The notes beneath the pieces are model-generated. The model was given only the letters and a program-made list of their open reading frames with translations. It did not search any database and had not been told where the DNA came from. Of a stretch of 64,000 nucleotides of DNA, positions 59,225 through 64,000 are shown piece after piece. The stretch is taken from assembly GCF_904849725.1 (NCBI RefSeq), contig NC_058520.1:533376083-533440082 (forward strand). The letters run 5' to 3'. How positions within the stretch are numbered: the first letter of the stretch is position 1; each line of letters starts with the position of its first letter. The stretch is from Hordeum vulgare subsp. vulgare. Lineage: Eukaryota > Streptophyta > Magnoliopsida > Poales > Poaceae. The position numbers and the translations under genes were made by a program.

Positions 59225-61056
59225 TGTTGGAATTATGCCCTAGAGGCAATAATAAATATAGTTATTATTATAATTCCTGTATCAAGATAATCGTTTATTA
59301 TCCATGCTATAATTGTATTGAATGAAGACTTATATACATGTGTGGATACATAGACAAAACACTGTCCCTAGCAAGCCTCTAGTTGGCTAGCCAGTTGATC
59401 AAAGATAGTCAGGGTCTTCTGATTATGTACAAGGTGTTGTTGCTTGATAACTGGATCACGTCATTAGGAGAATCACGTGATGGACTAGACCCAAACTAAT
59501 GGACGTAGCATGTTGATCGTGTCATTTTGTTGCTACTGTTTTCTGCCGTCAAGTATTTGTTGCTATGACCATGAGATCATATAACTCACTGACACCGGAG
59601 GAATGCTTTGTGTATATCAAACGTCGCAACGTAACTGGGTGACTATAAAGATGCTCTACAGGTATATCCGAAGGTGTTCGTTGAGTTAGTATGGATCGAG
59701 ACTGGGATTTGTCACTCCGTGTGACGGAGAGGTATCTCGGGGCCCACTCGGTAATACAACATCACACACAAGCCTTGCAAGCAATGTGACTTAGTGTAAG
59801 TTGCGGGATCTTGTATTACGGAACGAGTAAAGAGACTTGCCGGTAAACGAGATTGAAATAGGTATGCAGATACTGACGATCGAATCTCGGGCAAGTAACA
59901 TACCGAAGGACAAAGGGAATGACATACGGGATTATATGAATCCTTGGCACTAAGGTTCAAACGATAAGATCTTCGTAGAATATGTGGGATCCAATATGGG
60001 CATCCAGGTCCCGCTATTGGATATTGACCGAGGAGTCACTCGGGTCATGTCTGCATAGTTCTCGAACCCGTAGGGTCTGCACACTTAAGGTTCAACATTG
60101 TTTTATGCGTATTTGAGTTATATGGTTGGTTACCAAATGTTGTTCGGAGTCCCGGATGAGATCACGGACGTCAGGAGGGTTTCCGGAATGGTCCGAAAAC
60201 GAAGATTGATATATAGGATGACCTCATTTGATTACCGGAAGGTTTTCGGAGTTACCGGGAATGTACCGGGAATGACGAATGGGTTCCGGATGTTCACCCG
60301 GGGGGCAACCCACCCCGGGGAAGCCCATAGGCCTTGGGGTGGCGCACCAGCCCTTGGTGGGCTGGTGGGACAGCCCAAGAAGGCCCTATGCGCCAAGGAT
60401 AGAAAATCAAAGAGAAAGGAAAAAAAAGGAGGTGGGAAAGGAGAGAAGGACTCCACTTTCCAATCCTAGTTGGATTAGGTTTGGAGGAGGACTCCTCCTC
60501 CCTTGGTGGCGCAGCCCTTGGGGCTCCTTGAGCCTTAAGGCAATCCTTCCCTCCCTCCTCCTATATATATGGAGCAATTAGGGCTGATTTGACACAACTT
60601 TTCAAAGGCAGCCCGACCACATACCTCCACGGTTTTACCTCTAGATCGCGTTTCTGCGGAGCTCGGGCGGAGCTCGGGCGGAGCCCTGCCGTGATCAGAT
60701 CACCACCAACCTCCGGAGCGCCGTCACGCTGTCGGAGAACTCATCTACCTCTCCGTATCTCTTGCTGGATCAAGAAGGCCGAGATCATCATCGAGTTGTA
60801 CGTGTGCTGAACGCGGAGGTCCGTCCGTTCGGCACTAGATCGTGGGACGGATCGCGGGACGGTTCGTGGGACGGTTCGCGGGGCGGATCGAGGGACGTGA
60901 GGACGTTCCACTACATCAACCGCGTTCACTAACGCTTCTGCTGTGCGATCTACAAGGGTACGTAGATCGAAAATCCCCTCTCGTAGATGGACATCACCAT
61001 GATAGGTCTTCGTGCGCGTAGGAAATTTTTTGTTTCCCATGCGACGTTCCCCAACA
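59225..61056 (+). repeat. 3' LTR of element C, 1832 bp
   Basis: Complete LTR after a purine-rich tract (AAGTGGGAGAC). It carries the GGAGCAATTAGGG variant also found in solo LTR D, and an extra GAGCTCGGGCG repeat near 60660-60680. Confidence 0.94.
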
Positions 61057-61423
61057 GTTCGAGGAGTACCAGCTCGCGCAGATACTCGAGTACCCTCATG
61101 GAGTACCACCTCCACGACCCTGACTCTCGTGCTGGTGACGATGATGGCGACGATGATGTCAACTTTGGCTCCGATGAAGAGTAATTTAAATTTATGTCGC
61201 ATAGGATGAACTATATTTTATTTTATTTTATTAAGTTTGTATGAACTATATTTATGTGAAACTCCGATGATGTTTAAATGATGTGACTAGTTTAAAAATC
61301 AAGTAGAAGTGCAATGATGTTTACGGGGTTTTTTATGTTTCGCATCTGCAAATTTTATTTATGGAAAACCCTAAACGAGTTTTCAAGGATGACGGTTTGC
61401 AAGATCTACTAAAGATGCTCTTA

Positions 61424-62249
61424 ACCTTCTCCTTTTTCACTCGTAAACTTTTCGTTTATACTCCTGCACATTTCTTAAGACCCTTATACTCTTGCATTGG
61501 TACTTGTCACTCTCGTACAAAACATAGGCGTAATATCCACACAAAAGCGTAAAGTGCTTAAAATGTGTGGACACCGCTTGAAGCTGTAAAATGCTACCTA
61601 AACCAAAGTAGCTGGCCAAACGGGCCGAACTAAACAGGCCGGTCCTCCGTCGGCATGGTCCGTCATGGCCAGGCACGACACGCGGCACGCCTCGAGCCGT
61701 GCTTGGGCCTGGAGGCTGGGCACGCGAGCCGACACGACACAATTCGTTTATTTTTTTTATTTTTAAATATATATAGACATAATATATGATGCAGTAAACC
61801 TAAAAATAAGCCCATGAGCCTAAAAATATACGGCACAATGTGTTAATCGGGCCAACATGCCAGCCCGTTTAATAACTAGGCCGTATCTGGGCTGGAGGCA
61901 CAGCCCACGGGCTGACATGACACGGGCCGATTAGTAAACATGCCGGTGTGGGCCGTGCTGTGCCGGGCCCGTTTACAATGGGCCATTGCGTGCCGGGCTG
62001 TCTCGTTTCGATCGGCGGGCCTGGACCTCGACCAGGGCCCCGGGGCCCCCGATCGAGCGCGCGTCGGGGCGCCCAATCCTCCGGCGGCGGCGGCTTGCCC
62101 GTGGTCGCAGTGGCAGATTTCCAACCGCCTCCATGGCTCCGCCCACATGCGGCGCCATTGCTATTCGCCAACGGACGGGCAAGGGAGAGCGCGGGGGTAC
62201 GCACTGCCACCATTTGGTATCCGCAAATTAGGCGCACTCTACAATCCTA
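61424..62249. other. Intergenic DNA with GGGCCGTGC-type iterations
   Basis: Between ~61620 and 62000 words such as GGGCCG, CACGGGC and GTGCCGGGC recur on both strands, as in a degraded repeat. From 62000 to 62210 it is very GC-rich. Frames of up to 122 codons here are compositional. No gene is called. Confidence 0.45.
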
Positions 62250-62328
62250 CTTCCTGTTCCTAAATATTTGTTGTTGGGGACAACTAGGCTAGTTCTCTCC
62301 AACAACAAATATTGTGGTACGGAGGAAG
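62250..62328. mobile_element. Stowaway-type MITE, 79 bp
   Basis: CTTCCTGTTCC...GGTACGGAGGAAG with TA at 62248-62249 and 62329-62330. Inner arms AAATATTTGTTGTTGG and CCAACAACAAATATT form a strong hairpin. Confidence 0.88.
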
Positions 62329-62437
62329 TACGTTAGAGCATCTCTAGTAGAACCCTCGAACCCTTAAAACAAAAACCAGTTTTAAGGGTTGAGAATTGCA
62401 CATTTTTGACACTTTTAAGGGTTAAAAAACATGGGCA

Positions 62438-62515
62438 AAAGACTAGAACCCTCAAACCCAACCCTTATAACGGAATATTCCGTTATAAGGGTTGGGTTTG
62501 AGGGTTCTAGTCTTT
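62438..62515. repeat. Perfect 78-bp palindrome
   Basis: Two 39-bp arms without spacer, centred at 62476/62477 (GGAAT|ATTCC). They include ACCCTTATAACGG and its complement. Beyond a one-base slip, pairing continues into GGGCAAA/TTTGCCC. It lies in the terminal region of the Harbinger-like element. Confidence 0.95.
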
Positions 62516-62725
62516 GCCCCAACCCCAAACCTTAAAACTGTCATTTGGCATTGCATAATTTTCACAAGACAAACATAATAAACCTTCAAACAAACACGGA
62601 AATAAAGATCATTGATGCATGGTTTAATAGTTTTTACATCACACAATCATCATCTTCTCCCTCTCATCGGCACCATCACCAAAAAGTTGCACTTGGCGCC
62701 ATTTCCTAGACCACTTGCACGTCCA

Positions 62726-63998
62726 TCAAGCACCTCCATTGGAGTCATCCACACCGCCATCGCCACCACCACTCATCGGAGTGTCACCTCGAAGAGTAGA
62801 GGACGCACCACGGAATATCCTCTTCCTCTCTGCGATGTCCTCCTTGTAGTCCTTCCACCATTGCAATTGTTCTTCATCCATGTCCTTCTTGGACATCATC
62901 ATGTGCTCCATCTTCTCCCTTAGGCTTGATGCCTCTCCTTCCATCTTCACCCTTTGCTTGCCCTTCTTGGTTCCCTCGGGCTTGCCCAAGTTCCTCTCCT
63001 TCTCCTCATCTTCACTATCATCCATCCTAAGCATTGCCGACTTCTTGGGTGCGGTCTCTTGATCCCTCAACTTCCACTTGTCAAAGGTTTGAAGAATTGC
63101 CCAAGCATGCTTAAATGGGAATGGCTTGCCCTTGGAAGCGGCCATCTCCTTGTACCTCATGCCGGCAATTGTCTCCTATCAACCACACATAATCACATAA
63201 GAACCCACATAGTACACACACATAATCAAAACAGTGAAGAGATATGTACTCACATAGTCACTGTCCACGGTTCCACTAGGTGGTGCATCCCTCACTTGGT
63301 CCATGGCCGCACTCCAACGAGCACAAGCGGGCTTCATCAAATCCCACCGGCCTTGAAGCGACCGGTAACTGCGAGAGAGGAACCCACAATTCTTCGGCTT
63401 GATCCTACAATAGTTGTCCTCGATCCTGTGCCAATACCTTTTACCGGTTTGATCGGTGCCGGTGGTTGCATCCATCCCCACAGATGCCCAAGCACGAACC
63501 AAGAGGATATCTTCCGCTTCGGTGTAGTTTGTCGACCGCAGCGTGTGGGCGGGAAGCGGCGGTGAATGCCTCCGCCCCTATCTCGGCCACCTCCTCCTCG
63601 TCATCCCCTTCATCCTCCTCATCTTCTTCAACCTCCTCACCAAAGGGTTCTAGAGGCGGAGCCCCGAGGTCCACCTCCGCGTCTTGAAGGAGGTCCATGA
63701 ACGAGGTTGGGTTTGCCATTTCCTCGAACACCTCGTGCGCGGCGGGAGGAGGTTCGGCGACGGCGACGACCGGGGTCGCGGGCTTCTTCCGCGCCGCGAC
63801 CTTCTTCCGCTTCGGGGATGCGTCGGCGGCCTTCGAGGAAGCCCCTCGCGGCCCACGCGAGGAGACCTTCGGCCGGCTCTTCTTCGCGGGGGTGGGCTGG
63901 ACGGTGGCCGGGGCGGGCGCGGCAGCGGCCGGGACGGGAGGAGGCGGTGCGAGGCCCGCCCGCCGCCGCTTGGCCCCGACGTGGGTCGCCGCCACCAT
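62726..63998 (-). pseudogene. SANT/Myb-like plus NAM-associated C-terminal domain gene (PIF/Harbinger ORF1-like), probably frameshifted
   Basis: ATG at 63998 begins a basic, Ala/Pro-rich N-terminus followed by an acidic stretch (PTSFMDLLQDAEVDLG, then EEVEEDEEDEGDDEEE). The SANT-like part (NYTEAEDILLVRAWASVG, TGKRYWHRIEDNYC, RSLQGRWDLMKPACARW) is in another frame, so one base was gained or lost between about 63545 and 63600. The exon ends ...SDY at 63254 with a GT donor. The next exon starts at 63175 (ETIAGMRYKEM) and runs to the stop at 62726 with WKLRDQETAPKKSAM and KKDMDEEQLQWW. Such proteins are common in grasses, often mislabelled as glutathione transferase T3-like. They are thought to derive from the DNA-binding partner protein of Harbinger transposons. 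A real gene with a different splice cannot be excluded. Confidence 0.65.
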
Positions 63999-64000
63999 GT

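Larger units (their letters stand above)
45617..61056 (+). mobile_element. Composite Copia structure: element C with element B nested in its 5' LTR
   Basis: Flanked by GTTCG at 45612-45616 and 61057-61061. The order is LTR (45617-47106), B internal (47107-52084), LTR (52085-53916), 53-bp LTR end (53917-53969), C internal (53970-59224), LTR (59225-61056). The left half of the first LTR shares private variants with the last LTR. Its right half groups with the middle LTR. The 53-bp piece is identical to the end of the last LTR. The simplest reading is that B inserted 53 bp from the end of C's 5' LTR, and a deletion then fused the two left LTRs. Confidence 0.85.
45029..61420 (+). mobile_element. 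PIF/Harbinger-type DNA element (~0.95 kb) containing a 15.4 kb nested Copia insertion
   Basis: Left end GAGCATCTCTAGTTGATC at 45029 follows TTA (45026-45028). The right end, read from the minus strand, is GAGCATCTTTAGTAGATC and stops at 61420 before TTA (61421-61423). TTA duplications and this kind of inverted end fit PIF/Harbinger. Element sequence is 45029-45616 plus 61062-61420. Across the Copia insertion a short frame is continuous (AAARVLGMF, then EEYQLAQILEYPHG, stop at about 61126). I do not recognise its product. No DDE transposase is present, so it is non-autonomous. Confidence 0.75.
62336..64000 (-). mobile_element. Harbinger-like element, one end, continuing past the window
   Basis: GAGCATCTCTAGTAGAACC at 62336 follows TTA (62333-62335), matching the end type of the 45029-61420 element. 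It is followed by the 3' side of a SANT/NAM-associated type gene on the minus strand. The other end is not in the window, so the gene belonging to the element is inference. Confidence 0.5.

Noticed and set aside
61869..62292. Several frames of 66-122 codons
   Set aside because: GC-rich composition gives open frames in most phases; no domain.

Overview
The window is nuclear DNA from a grass of the wheat tribe (Triticeae: wheat, Aegilops, barley or a relative). The evidence is several BARE-1/WIS/Angela-type Copia elements with ~1.8 kb LTRs, a CACTA end with 'gtggcgcacc' subterminal repeats, short Stowaway-type MITEs with CTCCCTC...GAGGGAG ends, RTE- and L1-type LINE relics, and two host genes with small exons and classical GT-AG introns. 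No bacterial-type operon, CRISPR array or phage system is present.

Layout. 1-14077: right-hand part of a CACTA DNA transposon (left end outside the window). Its gene is cut by a complete minus-strand Copia element (3110-11493, TSD GGGAG). 14.6-16.6 kb: dead L1-type LINE. 18.76-18.91 kb: tiny poly(A)-tailed retroposon with a perfect 31-bp TSD. 19677-25639 and 31201-37429: two head-to-tail, minus-strand, 19-exon beta-galactosidase genes (GH35, lectin-tailed). Both have open reading frames as spliced here (846 and 841 aa). They are separated by a DNA-transposon-like repeat, a truncated LINE and a GAA/GAG tract. 38.4-43.0 kb: RTE-type LINE relic containing a solo LTR (39858-41680, TSD GTTTG). 45029-61420: a ~0.95 kb PIF/Harbinger-type element (TSD TTA) blown up to 16 kb by a nested Copia insertion. 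62.3-64.0 kb: another Harbinger-like end, a 78-bp perfect palindrome, and a SANT/NAM-associated type gene running off the right edge.

The most informative structure is 45617-61056. It looks like a three-LTR Copia element, but base differences show that one element (B) inserted 53 bp from the end of the 5' LTR of another (C). A later deletion fused the C and B LTRs into one chimeric LTR. B has complete LTR ends, primer site and polypurine tract but a coding region far more decayed than its LTRs, so it was probably mobilised in trans.

The only likely functional host products are the two secreted beta-galactosidases, expected to trim galactose from cell-wall polymers. They share exon lengths at 17 of 19 exons and differ at several conserved positions. 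I found no convincing wholly new biological system. The best leads are divergence of the tandem pair, the viroplasmin-like membrane ORF in the CACTA element, and the B/C nested structure. All identity counts are by eye.
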